Positions 1 through 5,656 of a DNA stretch of 5,816 bases are shown here, piece by piece (position 1 is the first letter of the stretch; the number at the start of each line of letters is the position of its first letter). This DNA comes from DTU078 sp033808535 (lineage in GTDB: Bacteria; Bacillota; Clostridia; Oscillospirales; CAG-272). The position numbers and the translations under genes are program-made. The notes below the pieces were generated by a model. It had not been told where the DNA came from, ran no database searches, and saw only the letters and a list, made by a program, of their open reading frames with translations. The stretch lies in the NCBI GenBank assembly GCA_033808535.1, contig JAPXNL010000142.1, positions 1 through 5,816 on the forward strand, read 5' to 3'.

Positions 1-468
1 GTAGCTTGTGTTCTGCGGGAGCGAAAGGTCAAGCTTTGTGTAGGTTTTGCCGTCGTCGGTATAGTAAACACATATACTTTTCGGTTCGGTCCGGTATCCT
101 AGCAGCGTAATATCGGTGCCGAAAATTCTGTGCGTGAAAAGCAGCTGGGCAGCTTCATCGGGCATTGCCTGTATGTCATGCGAAAAAAGATCAGAGTTGC
201 TCTCTTGCTCGCCGATGGAAATTCGTCCGTCATCGGCGACGTCGGGATCGGTTGTTTCGGTCACAGGCTCGGTAACAGGTTCGGTCACAGGCTCAGTAAC
301 AGCTTCGGTAACAGCTTCTGTGCCGGGCCCGACGGCAGTGTCGGCTGTGTCGGTAGAATCGGCCGGCGGTTGAGCGGTGTCGCGGTTTAATGTGAGTATC
401 GCAGCGACCGTCGCAAGCGCCAGCACAGCAACGACAGCGAGAATTATATATGCGGTTTTTTTCTTCAT
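1..468 (-). CDS. Membrane-anchored or secreted protein of unknown function, with TEPV-repeat linker (3' end beyond window)
   Basis: I do not recognise this protein. Reading from ATG at 468-466 the frame stays open for 156 codons to the window edge, so the C-terminus is missing. It starts MKKKTAYIILAVVAVLALAT: a short basic stretch, then one hydrophobic segment (about residues 7-27), typical of a signal anchor or uncleaved signal peptide. There is no lipobox cysteine. Residues about 28-80 form a Thr/Asp/Pro-rich linker containing six four-residue TEAV/TEPV/TETT units (residues 50-73), which usually spaces a folded extracellular domain from the membrane. The visible start of that domain (residues about 81-156) ends with YTDDGKTY, resembling an Asp-box (D-x-G-x-T-aromatic) of beta-propeller proteins; this is weak, since only one copy is visible. 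The start is supported by GGAGG ten bases upstream. The signal anchor plus linker is clear; the function is unknown. Confidence 0.8.
   Translation of the reverse strand, partial: MKKKTAYIILAVVAVLALATVAAILTLNRDTAQPPADSTDTADTAVGPGTEAVTEAVTEPVTEPVTEPVTETTDPDVADDGRISIGEQESNSDLFSHDIQAMPDEAAQLLFTHRIFGTDITLLGYRTEPKSICVYYTDDGKTYTKLDLSLPQNTSY
250..321 (-). repeat. Tandem 12-bp repeat encoding TE(A/P)V units
   Basis: Six 12-bp units encode TEAV, TEAV, TEPV, TEPV, TEPV, TETT within the partial gene at the left edge. Codon choice alternates, so there is also a 24-bp higher-order repeat: 258-281 and 282-305 differ at only two positions. It is an in-frame coding repeat, so copy-number changes would lengthen or shorten the linker without breaking the frame. 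Confidence 0.85.
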
Positions 469-478
469 CTAATATACG

Positions 479-483
479 CCTCC
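479..483 (-). promoter_or_regulatory. Ribosome binding site of the left-edge gene
   Basis: On the minus strand GGAGG lies ten bases before the ATG at 468. It supports this start and this frame over the other minus-strand frame that overlaps it. Confidence 0.65.
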
Positions 484-539
484 GGGCACATATGACGCCG
501 ATCGGTGAAAATAGTTCAGTGATGGTGTGTGATGTATGT

Positions 540-569
540 AGTATACCCGCGATGAACCGATTTAACCAA
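540..569 (-). promoter_or_regulatory. Possible sigma-A-type promoter for the left-edge gene
   Basis: On the minus strand, TTGGTT (569-564) is followed after 18 bases by TATACT (545-540). The -10 matches five of six consensus positions and the -35 only the TTG core. It would start transcription about 65 bases before the ATG at 468. The match is modest and by eye only. Confidence 0.3.
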
Positions 570-665
570 CACCACTGGCGGTGTCCGGCGGCATTGCCAC
601 CCGCTGGAGCCTCTTCCCGTCGGTTTTTTTCCACGCCATCAAACTTAAGATTGCATAGCGAAGGT

Positions 666-689
666 TTGGGGGCGTCGTCACGCCCCCAA
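666..689 (-). terminator. Strong GC hairpin after the YtvI-like gene, without a U tract
   Basis: A perfect 10-bp stem (666-675 with 680-689) has a 4-base loop; one arm is TTGGGGGCGT. It lies 31 bases past the stop of the YtvI-like gene, where a terminator is expected. Neither strand has a U run after it, so it is not a textbook intrinsic terminator. It may be a factor-assisted terminator or an mRNA 3'-end stabiliser, and the symmetry allows action from either side. The rest of the 469-720 spacer shows only the putative promoter and ribosome binding site listed separately. Confidence 0.5.
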
Positions 690-720
690 GATATTCCCCG
701 AACCACTTATCACCCCGCTA

Positions 721-1819
721 TCACTTAACTTTCTCATCGTCCTCGCGCTTTACAAACAACTCTCCTGCAATAATGGCGGCGAACGGGAACACGAACAGTC
801 CGGCCACGCCGAACAACTTCCATCCGCAGTACAACGCGGCGAGCGCAGCCAGCGGGTGCAGCCCCGACACGCCGCCCACCACCCGCGGCTCCACAAACTG
901 GCGCACAACGAGCACAACGACGTAAAGCACGGCAAGCCCCACGCCACGGTAGTAGTCGCCGCGCAGCAGCGAAATCGCAGCCCACGGCACCAGCGCCGCG
1001 CCCGCCCCGATAATAGGCATGGCATCGGCAAGCGCGATGATCGCAGCCACGAAAATCGCGTACTCCACCCGCAGTATGATCAGCCCGATCGACAGCTCCG
1101 TGAAAGTGATCAGCGCGATGAGCGTATATGCCTTCAGATATTTGCCAAGCGCCGAGACCAGCTTGCGCGTGCCCGATGCAATGACGCCGCGCGCACGCTC
1201 CGGTATAACGCGCGCGACTGCCGCGCCGATTTTTTTGTAGTCGGCGCTGAGATAAAGCGAGGCGATAAGCGTCACAATCGCGAACAGGATCATGCCCGGC
1301 AGCATCGCGATAATCCGCCCGAGCATCTCCGGCACCCGCGCGGCAATCGCCGNNNNNNNNNNCCGTAATCGTGTTCTGCACAAACGACATGCCGAACTCA
1401 TGTATATACCCGTTGTCAAGCAGCGGGTTATCGGGCAGCTTCAGCCGCTCCGATATCGAATCGATAAACCGCTCGATATCCCTTATAATTGCGTTCGCCT
1501 CCGACGACGCGCGGCTCAGCAGCACGCCCAGCTCATTCGTCGCGAACACGCACAGCGAGGTTATAATAAGCCCGATAAGCGCGAGAATCCCGCACGCGAG
1601 TATTACGCACAGTATTCGTTTGGGTATTCGCGTGTGGCGGCCCAAAAACTCAGCCAGCGGCTGAACCGCTGCAGCTATCGCCCACGCGGCGATAAACGGC
1701 AACGCGGGCGCGAGCAGCCAGCGCAGCGCGGCGTAACCCAGCGCCGCCCCGATAAGAATATAAACGGCGAGCACAATCACTCGCTGCCAGCCTTGTGAGG
1801 GCAGATAATCATGCGTCAT
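721..1819 (-). CDS. ytvI: AI-2E family membrane protein, YtvI-like (sporulation integral membrane protein), interrupted by an N run
   Basis: This is a multi-spanning inner-membrane protein of the AI-2E/PerM superfamily, closest in style to the YtvI group of spore-forming Firmicutes; its molecular role is not established. The N-terminal part (152 residues, 1819-1364) has hydrophobic segments at about 13-35, 36-52 and 68-92, then a charged amphipathic region typical of the family. After the N run (1353-1362) the last 209 residues carry further membrane segments and the signature C-terminal block: DAMPIIGAGAALVPWAAISL, then VRQFVEPRVVG, then GLHPLAALAALYCGWKLFGV. The total is about 362 residues plus the gap, the normal family length. 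The two halves lie in different frames across the ten Ns, so the N count is not the true gap size; an intact gene needs a multiple of three missing bases, possibly zero. The start is ATG with no good ribosome binding site, so it is less certain. The neighbouring genes do not explain its role. Confidence 0.88.
1353..1362. other. Assembly gap (10 Ns) inside the YtvI-like gene
   Basis: Ten Ns separate two halves of one recognisable protein. One base of a codon remains on the N-terminal side (1363) and two on the C-terminal side (1352-1351), so the real missing length should be divisible by three. With zero missing bases the split codon would be GCG (Ala), reading NTIT-A-AIAARVPEML. Confidence 0.95.
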
Positions 1820-1919
1820 AATTTTCAGCCATATATTTTAGTTATACTTCTCCGGCGGTATATAAACCTCTTAAAAATACTCCGATTGTTTTATTATATA
1901 ACCGCGTGAGCATAAAAAT

Positions 1920-1953
1920 TCACATGCCTGCCTTGACTTGCAGGAAAATGTGA
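1920..1953. promoter_or_regulatory. Interrupted inverted repeat around the -35 box (candidate operator)
   Basis: The arms are TCACAT (1920-1925) and CCTGC (1927-1931), then an 8-base loop, GCAGG (1940-1944) and ATGTGA (1948-1953). That is eleven perfectly complementary base pairs in two blocks, offset by one and three unpaired bases. The loop holds most of the -35 hexamer of the rightward promoter, a classic position for a repressor site. Alternatively, on the minus strand the same hairpin is followed directly by ATTTTTA, so it could act as an intrinsic terminator or attenuator in that direction. Confidence 0.5.
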
Positions 1954-1961
1954 TGTAGAAT
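1933..1961 (+). promoter_or_regulatory. Sigma-A-type promoter for the isomerase gene and following genes
   Basis: TTGACT (1933-1938) is separated by exactly 17 bases from TAGAAT (1956-1961); each hexamer matches five of six consensus positions. Transcription would start near 1968, leaving a leader of about 160 bases before the ATG at 2130. This is the best promoter in the window. Confidence 0.7.
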
Positions 1962-1968
1962 ACAGTAT

Positions 1969-2006
1969 GATGTGGAAAAAATGCGGGATTTGACCTGCCG
2001 CATCGG
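1969..2006 (+). promoter_or_regulatory. Leader hairpin with two alternative pairings
   Basis: Near the predicted 5' end of the transcript, CCGCAT (1998-2003) can pair with ATGCGG (1981-1986). Alternatively CCGCATC (1998-2004) can pair with GATGTGG (1969-1975, one G-U pair). The two are mutually exclusive. A close copy of the downstream arm region (1992-2006) recurs at 2046-2060 (13 of 15 bases identical). No known riboswitch class was recognised. Confidence 0.25.
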
Positions 2007-2115
2007 TAAACGAATGAAAAACAACCTTGCGCGCACCGTTATTGTCACCTGCCGCACCGGCGCGCACACAAACAATGCCCGCATCATACATGGTATTGCG
2101 CCAAAAAATTGATAT

Positions 2116-2120
2116 GGAGG
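2116..2120 (+). promoter_or_regulatory. Ribosome binding site fixing the isomerase start
   Basis: GGAGG lies nine bases before the ATG at 2130. It favours this start over an in-frame TTG at 2109, which would place the GGAGG inside the coding region. Confidence 0.85.
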
Positions 2121-2129
2121 CGTAACGAT

Positions 2130-2965
2130 ATGGCTGTAAAGCTCGGCTGCTGCTTACCGGGCGGCAGCTTTATGCCGCAGGGCGTTGCCTCAACCGGCAG
2201 CGCGCCGCTCGACTCACTCATCGCCGGCTGCGCACTGGTCACCGGGTCAGGCTTCGATTATGCGGAGGCGACAGTCGGCTCGGTTATGGCGCTCACCGAT
2301 GAAGAAACCGGTCGCGCCGCCGCAGAAGGCTTGCAAATCGAATACTACAACAGCTTCATCCCGGGCAAATACAGGATTTTGGCCGTACCGGACGGATATT
2401 CAGCGGCGCTCGACTTTGTAAAATCAGCCTCGCAGCGCGTGAAGGCGCTGGGCGGCAGGCTGATAGTGCTGGGCAGCGGCGCGGCGCGCGNNNNNNNNNN
2501 GTGCCAGAGGGAATGGACGCCGGTAAAGCTAAAGAGATTTTTACTCGATTTTGCGCCGAAGCCGCGGAGATTATGCGAGAGTTCGGCCTGACTTTGGCGC
2601 TTGAGCCGCTGAACGCCTCAGAGTGCAACTTCATCAACACACTTGCTGAGGGCGCGGAGATTGTGGAGCGCGTCGACGCGCCGAACTTCGGCCTGCTCTG
2701 CGACGCCTACCACATGTACCGCGCGGGCGAGGAGCCTGACGACGCGGCGAAATATGCCGACATGCTTTGCCATGTGCATGTCGCGGAGCCGCCGGAGCGC
2801 GTTTATCCCGGCAAAAACGGCGGTGCATACCTGCGCGCGCTCGCAGCAGCGATGAAAGACGCAGGCTACCGGGGAGGCGTGACCGCCGAATGCTCGTTCG
2901 GCGTCGACAAGAGCGCGGAGTTCAGCGCGGCGCACGCTTTCATGGCGGAGATTTTCGGTTTATAA
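2130..2965 (+). CDS. Sugar phosphate isomerase/epimerase-like TIM-barrel protein, interrupted by an N run
   Basis: This is a cytoplasmic protein of the xylose-isomerase-like TIM-barrel superfamily (sugar phosphate isomerases/epimerases, AP endonuclease 2 fold). Members usually bind a divalent metal and interconvert keto-sugars or related polyols; the substrate cannot be read from sequence. The N-terminal 120 residues (MAVKLGCCLPGG to VLGSGAAR) are followed by ten Ns and then 154 residues from VPEGMD. The four expected metal/catalytic residues are visible: Glu in ALEPLN (2603-2605), Asp in CDAYHM (2702-2704), His in HVHVAEP (2777-2779) and Glu in TAECSF (2888-2890), matching the Glu-Asp-His-Glu set of tagatose 3-epimerase-type enzymes. 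With the smallest in-frame gap the protein is 275 residues, normal for the family. The halves are in different frames across the Ns, which I read as a gap-size artefact, not a mutation. It is the first gene after the strong promoter; the sugar-linked DUF6807 gene lies two genes downstream. Confidence 0.9.
2491..2500. other. Assembly gap (10 Ns) inside the isomerase gene
   Basis: One base of a codon remains before the gap (2490), and the downstream half starts on a codon boundary at 2501. An intact gene therefore needs two missing bases, or two plus a multiple of three, not ten. The family motif GSG-x-AR followed by a residue and PEG reads well with just two bases missing (GSGAAR-x-VPEGM). Confidence 0.95.
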
Positions 2966-3004
2966 AACGCAAATCCGGGTTAAAATAATGGCAAAACGGG
3001 AAAA

Positions 3005-3010
3005 AGGGAG
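3005..3010 (+). promoter_or_regulatory. Ribosome binding site pointing to a TTG start for the TrhA gene
   Basis: AGGGAG is followed after seven bases by the TTG at 3018. The in-frame ATG at 2988 has no comparable motif upstream, so this site decides the start choice. Confidence 0.6.
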
Positions 3011-3017
3011 TAATAGC

Positions 3018-3698
3018 TTGCAAAGAACAAAACTGGCAGACCGCGTTTTGCCAAACTATACAAAAGGCGAAGAAATTTTCAACATGACCTCGCACATCGT
3101 GGGCGGAGCATTCGCAATTACGGCGCTTACGCTGTGCGTGGGGTTCGCAGCAATGCACGGCAATGTGTGGGGCGTGGTGTCCGGCGCGATATACGGCGCG
3201 ACGATGATAATGCTTTACACGATGTCGAGCATCTACCACGGCCTGTCGCCGAAGAAAACCACCGTCGCAAAAAAGGTTTTTCAGGTCATCGACCACTGTT
3301 CTATATTCTTCTTGATTGCCGGAACCTACACGCCTATCACGCTGTGTGCGGTGCGCCCGATAAACGAGGCGCTCGGCTGGACGATTTTCGGCGTCGTGTG
3401 GGCGATGGCGGCGCTTGGCGTGGCGCTCAACGCCATTGATCTGAAAAAGTATCGCGCGTTTTCGATGATATGCTATCTCGGCATGGGCTGGTGCATTATA
3501 GTCGCGTTCGGCCCGATGTTCGGGACGCTGGGGACAGCTCCGATGATGCTATTGCTTGGCGGCGGCGTCGCATATACGATAGGCGCGGCGCTGTACGGGC
3601 TGGGGAAAAAGGTGCGGTATATGCACTCTGTGTTCCACCTGTTCGTGCTTGCGGGCAGCATACTGCAGTTTTTTATGATACTGTTATATCTGATGTGA
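3018..3698 (+). CDS. trhA: TrhA/hemolysin III family membrane protein (PAQR superfamily)
   Basis: This is a seven-helix inner-membrane protein of the hemolysin III / PAQR superfamily; bacterial TrhA members are linked to membrane lipid and energy homeostasis, and 'hemolysin' is largely a historical name. Numbered from the TTG start (226 residues), the metal-site motifs are all present: SSIYH (S70, H74), DHCSIFFLIAGTYTP (D92, H93) and HSVFH (H203, H207). Hydrophobic segments fill the rest, and the N-terminus YTKGEEIFN is the usual family opening. I chose TTG at 3018 because AGGGAG sits seven bases before it and the protein then begins QRTKLADRVLPNYTKGEE, as I recall clostridial relatives doing. 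The alternative is ATG at 2988, giving ten extra residues and 236 in total. It follows the isomerase stop by 52 bases with no obvious terminator, so it is probably co-transcribed. Confidence 0.92.
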   Translation: MQRTKLADRVLPNYTKGEEIFNMTSHIVGGAFAITALTLCVGFAAMHGNVWGVVSGAIYGATMIMLYTMSSIYHGLSPKKTTVAKKVFQVIDHCSIFFLIAGTYTPITLCAVRPINEALGWTIFGVVWAMAALGVALNAIDLKKYRAFSMICYLGMGWCIIVAFGPMFGTLGTAPMMLLLGGGVAYTIGAALYGLGKKVRYMHSVFHLFVLAGSILQFFMILLYLM

Positions 3699-3721
3699 CC
3701 GTCTATAATAAACGAAAGGAA

Positions 3722-3740
3722 AGCGCTGCCGGACGGCGCT
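3722..3740 (+). promoter_or_regulatory. Hairpin between an SD-like motif and the DUF6807 start; weak terminator candidate
   Basis: A 7-bp stem (3722-3728 with 3734-3740, one G-U pair) encloses a 5-base loop. It follows the TrhA stop by 23 bases and is followed, five bases later, by only four Ts (3746-3749), so it is a poor intrinsic terminator. AAGGA (3716-3720) lies directly before it. If the hairpin folds, AAGGA is effectively eight bases from the TTG at 3748, so it could instead be part of a structured ribosome binding site. Confidence 0.4.
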
Positions 3741-3756
3741 CTGCGTTTTGTCTGAC

Positions 3757-4545
3757 ATGCGCGCGGTACATACGATGTTCAACATAAAAGACACGGGCAC
3801 AAACCTTGAGATCTACCGTCGGGGCGCGCTGTTCGCGCGTTATGTCTACAAAGGGTTTTTAAAACCTTTTCTCGGACAGGTGCTGACGCCGGACGGCGAG
3901 TCGTACACCCGCGCCGACGATTCTAACCCCGAACATCCGCACCAGCGCTCGGTTTTCGTCGGCCACGGCGAGGTGGAGCTCGAAGGCCATCCCGTGCTCG
4001 ACTTCTGGAACGAGCCGGTCGACTGCGGCATAGCGGAGCATGTGCGCTTCGAGGAACTCGGGCGCGAGCGCTTCACGGCGCTCAACCTCTGGCGCTCGCA
4101 GAGCGGAGTGCCCTATCTCGACGAGCGCCGCAGCTTCACTTTCGTCGACGAGTGCGGTGCGGCGGTGTTGGAGCATACGATTACATTTACCGCCTCCTAC
4201 GGCAAGGTTATACTGGGTCCGACAAAGGAAGCCGGCCCGTTTGCCATACGGGTCTCGGACAGCCTACGCGCCGACCGCGGCGGCAAAATCGAGAACGCCG
4301 AGGGGCTTATCGGCGAGCGCGAATGCTGGGGCAAAGTCTCCGCATGGTGCAAATATTCGGGCACGCTGGGCGGCAAACAGGTCTCGATCAAGGTTATAGA
4401 CGACCCATCCAACCCCGAATGGCCGACAGCATGGCATGTGCGCGACTACGGGCTGTTTGCCGCAAACAACTTCTATTTCAAAGGCGGATGCACCGTTGAG
4501 GCGGGACAGTCAATCTCGTGGCGATTCAAAATAATATTTTCATGA
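3757..4545 (+). CDS. DUF6807 ('PmoA-family') protein
   Basis: This is a soluble protein of the DUF6807 family, which Pfam long labelled 'methane oxygenase PmoA'. That label is misleading: it is not the membrane subunit of particulate methane monooxygenase. Its biochemical function is not established to my knowledge; relatives tend to sit near sugar-catabolism genes. Numbered from ATG 3757 (262 residues), the family signature is clear: EHPHQRSVFVGHGEV (59-73), DFWN (82-85), GPTKEAGPFAIRVSDSLRA (154-172), GGKIENAEGLIGERECWGK (175-193), and DDPSNPEWPTAWHVRDYGLF (215-234) followed by AANNF. There is no signal peptide or membrane segment, so it is probably cytoplasmic. The start is uncertain: TTG 3748, ATG 3757 and ATG 3775 are all in frame, and none has a normally spaced ribosome binding site. 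The domain begins near FNIKDTGTNLEIY, compatible with all three. The next gene starts only six bases after its stop. Confidence 0.88.
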   Translation: MRAVHTMFNIKDTGTNLEIYRRGALFARYVYKGFLKPFLGQVLTPDGESYTRADDSNPEHPHQRSVFVGHGEVELEGHPVLDFWNEPVDCGIAEHVRFEELGRERFTALNLWRSQSGVPYLDERRSFTFVDECGAAVLEHTITFTASYGKVILGPTKEAGPFAIRVSDSLRADRGGKIENAEGLIGERECWGKVSAWCKYSGTLGGKQVSIKVIDDPSNPEWPTAWHVRDYGLFAANNFYFKGGCTVEAGQSISWRFKIIFS

Positions 4546-4551
4546 TATCGG

Positions 4552-5556
4552 ATGATTTCAAAGGTGAATAACGGTTATCACAACAGGCTATCAAACACAA
4601 CCGTCACAAAGCAGCCTGCGCAAAATACAAGCGCCGGCATACACAAAGCGGCTCCGCGCGGCGCCCGGCCGGTCGCAAGCTATCACACACCGGTTTCGGT
4701 ATATGTCGCGCGATACATACTCTTCCTTGTAACATACCTGATACTGCTCGGCGTATCGGTGCTGCTGTTGGCGCTGTTTATGCGCGTGAATATCGGCGGC
4801 GGCAACCTGACAATGCTGACCGAAGCGCCCCGCACGGCGTCACCGGCGCCCTCGTCGACCGCGATGGGGGTCGTGGACGAGGAAGACTATGTTCTGTCAG
4901 CCATAAACAACCTGACATTCAAGCTCGACCTCTCCGAGTACGAACAGTACATGAACCCCTCCGACCGGGACGCATACATAAAGCTGATAAACCAGACGCA
5001 CCCGATCGATAAAGACTACAAGCCGGACGACCTGACGAGCGTGCCGTATGTGCGCGACGGCGTGGAGACGCCGTATCTGCGGCTGTATGCAGCGAAGGCG
5101 CTGGAGGCAATGCTGAAAGAAGCATATGCGGAGGGCTGCTCCACGACACTGACCGTGACAAGCTGCTATCGGTCGTACGATTACCAGACATTTCTCTTCG
5201 ACTACCGCGTGAGCGTTTATGCTTACCTCGGCGAGGAGGAGGCGCGCAAAAAGGCTGCGACCATCGTCGCGCTGCCGGGCCAGAGCGAGCACCAGTCGGG
5301 GCTTGCCGCCGACATCCATACGCTTATCTCGGCCGACGTCCAGTTCGAGGATACGTTTGAGGCAAAGTGGCTGAAGGAAAATTCGTGGAAGTTCGGCTTT
5401 ATAGTGCGCTATCCGCTCGACAAAACCGACATCACCGGCATTTCGTTCGAGCCGTGGCATTTCCGCTTTGTCGGGCGCTATCACGCGTTTAAAATCTACG
5501 AGTCGGGGCTGTGCCTTGAAGAATACTGCGAGAAAACCGGACTCGGGCTGACATAA
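4552..5556 (+). CDS. Membrane-anchored VanY-type D-alanyl-D-alanine carboxypeptidase (peptidase M15B)
   Basis: This is a zinc D,D-carboxypeptidase that would trim the terminal D-Ala of peptidoglycan stem peptides outside the membrane. In its 334 residues there is a basic, Asn/Thr-rich cytoplasmic tail (1-50), one membrane segment (about 52-77, ILFLVTYLILLGVSVLLLAL), an Ala/Pro/Ser/Thr-rich linker (about 88-108) and a C-terminal M15 domain (about 160-325). The catalytic set is complete: SCYRSYDYQ (204-212), SEHQSGLAADI with zinc ligands H247 and D254, and EPWHF with E300 and H303. The start ATG lies six bases after the DUF6807 stop with no clear ribosome binding site, suggesting translational coupling; GTG at 4564 is an alternative. 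No vanS/R, vanH/A/X or ligase genes are nearby, so it reads as a housekeeping cell-wall enzyme, not a resistance gene. A strong terminator follows the stop. Confidence 0.92.
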   Translation: MISKVNNGYHNRLSNTTVTKQPAQNTSAGIHKAAPRGARPVASYHTPVSVYVARYILFLVTYLILLGVSVLLLALFMRVNIGGGNLTMLTEAPRTASPAPSSTAMGVVDEEDYVLSAINNLTFKLDLSEYEQYMNPSDRDAYIKLINQTHPIDKDYKPDDLTSVPYVRDGVETPYLRLYAAKALEAMLKEAYAEGCSTTLTVTSCYRSYDYQTFLFDYRVSVYAYLGEEEARKKAATIVALPGQSEHQSGLAADIHTLISADVQFEDTFEAKWLKENSWKFGFIVRYPLDKTDITGISFEPWHFRFVGRYHAFKIYESGLCLEEYCEKTGLGLT

Positions 5557-5560
5557 TTTG

Positions 5561-5588
5561 ATCGGGCGAATGCACTTCGCCCGATTTT
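5561..5588 (+). terminator. Intrinsic terminator after the VanY-type gene
   Basis: A perfect 10-bp stem (5561-5570 with 5576-5585; one arm ATCGGGCGAA) has a 5-base loop and runs into TTTT (5585-5588). It begins four bases after the stop codon and closes the plus-strand gene run. On the minus strand it is preceded by AAAA and followed by CAAATTA, so it is mainly rightward. Confidence 0.85.
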
Positions 5589-5628
5589 CATAGAAGTTAG
5601 AGTGATACTGATATCTTCTAATTTTCGA

Positions 5629-5656
5629 TGCTTATTTTGAGTATATTAAATAAGCA
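5629..5656. repeat. Inverted repeat in the AT-rich region before the IS30 tail
   Basis: TGCTTATTT (5629-5637) and AAATAAGCA (5648-5656) form a perfect 9-bp stem with a 10-base AT-rich loop; two more pairs follow if one base is bulged (5627-5659). It sits between the VanY terminator and the transposase tail. It could be a protein-binding site or a terminator for leftward transcription leaving the element; neither can be proven here. A second, weaker inverted repeat (TAGAAG 5591-5596, CTTCTA 5615-5620) lies just before it. Confidence 0.5.

Larger units (their letters stand above)
1820..2129. other. Divergent intergenic region, about 310 bp
   Basis: This region lies between the minus-strand YtvI-like gene and the plus-strand isomerase gene and is AT-rich in its left half. 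It holds the rightward promoter at 1933-1961, the dyad at 1920-1953 and a leader of about 160 bases with small hairpins (listed separately). For the leftward gene only a TATAAT box (minus strand, 1898-1893) is visible, with no convincing -35 element, about 74 bases from the ATG. No convincing protein or RNA gene was found. Confidence 0.7.

Noticed and set aside
250..321. CRISPR-like array
   Set aside because: The repeats are adjacent without spacers and encode TEPV units in frame.
293..706. 137-codon minus-strand reading frame across the left spacer
   Set aside because: It overlaps the left-edge gene in another frame, has an Arg/His/Cys-rich composition with no domain, and lacks a ribosome binding site. 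The MKKKTAYIIL frame has a signal anchor and GGAGG.
450..728. 92-codon plus-strand reading frame
   Set aside because: It lies antisense to the start of the left-edge gene and crosses the palindrome. There is no recognisable protein or ribosome binding site.
856..1798. Long plus-strand reading frames opposite the YtvI-like gene
   Set aside because: Their Arg/His/Gln-rich translations are typical of antisense frames in GC-rich DNA; the minus strand encodes a clear membrane protein.
1894..2091. 65-codon minus-strand reading frame in the divergent region
   Set aside because: It runs through the promoter and dyad, has no family resemblance, and no good ribosome binding site.
2014..2112. 32-codon plus-strand reading frame in the leader (MKNNLARTVIV...)
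   Set aside because: There is no convincing ribosome binding site and no recognisable motif. A leader peptide is possible but not supported.
3018..3698. True hemolysin or toxin
   Set aside because: The hemolysin III name is historical; the PAQR motifs indicate a conserved membrane protein.
3757..4545. Methane monooxygenase subunit
   Set aside because: The 'PmoA' name comes from a misleading family label; there are no membrane helices and no pmoB or pmoC nearby.
4897..5484. 195-codon minus-strand reading frame opposite the VanY-type gene
   Set aside because: It is antisense to a gene with a full set of M15 catalytic motifs; its translation has no domain.
4552..5556. Vancomycin-resistance gene
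   Set aside because: VanY-type catalytic motifs are present, but no D-Ala-D-Lac ligase, VanH, VanX or VanRS genes are in the window; a cell-wall housekeeping role is more likely.
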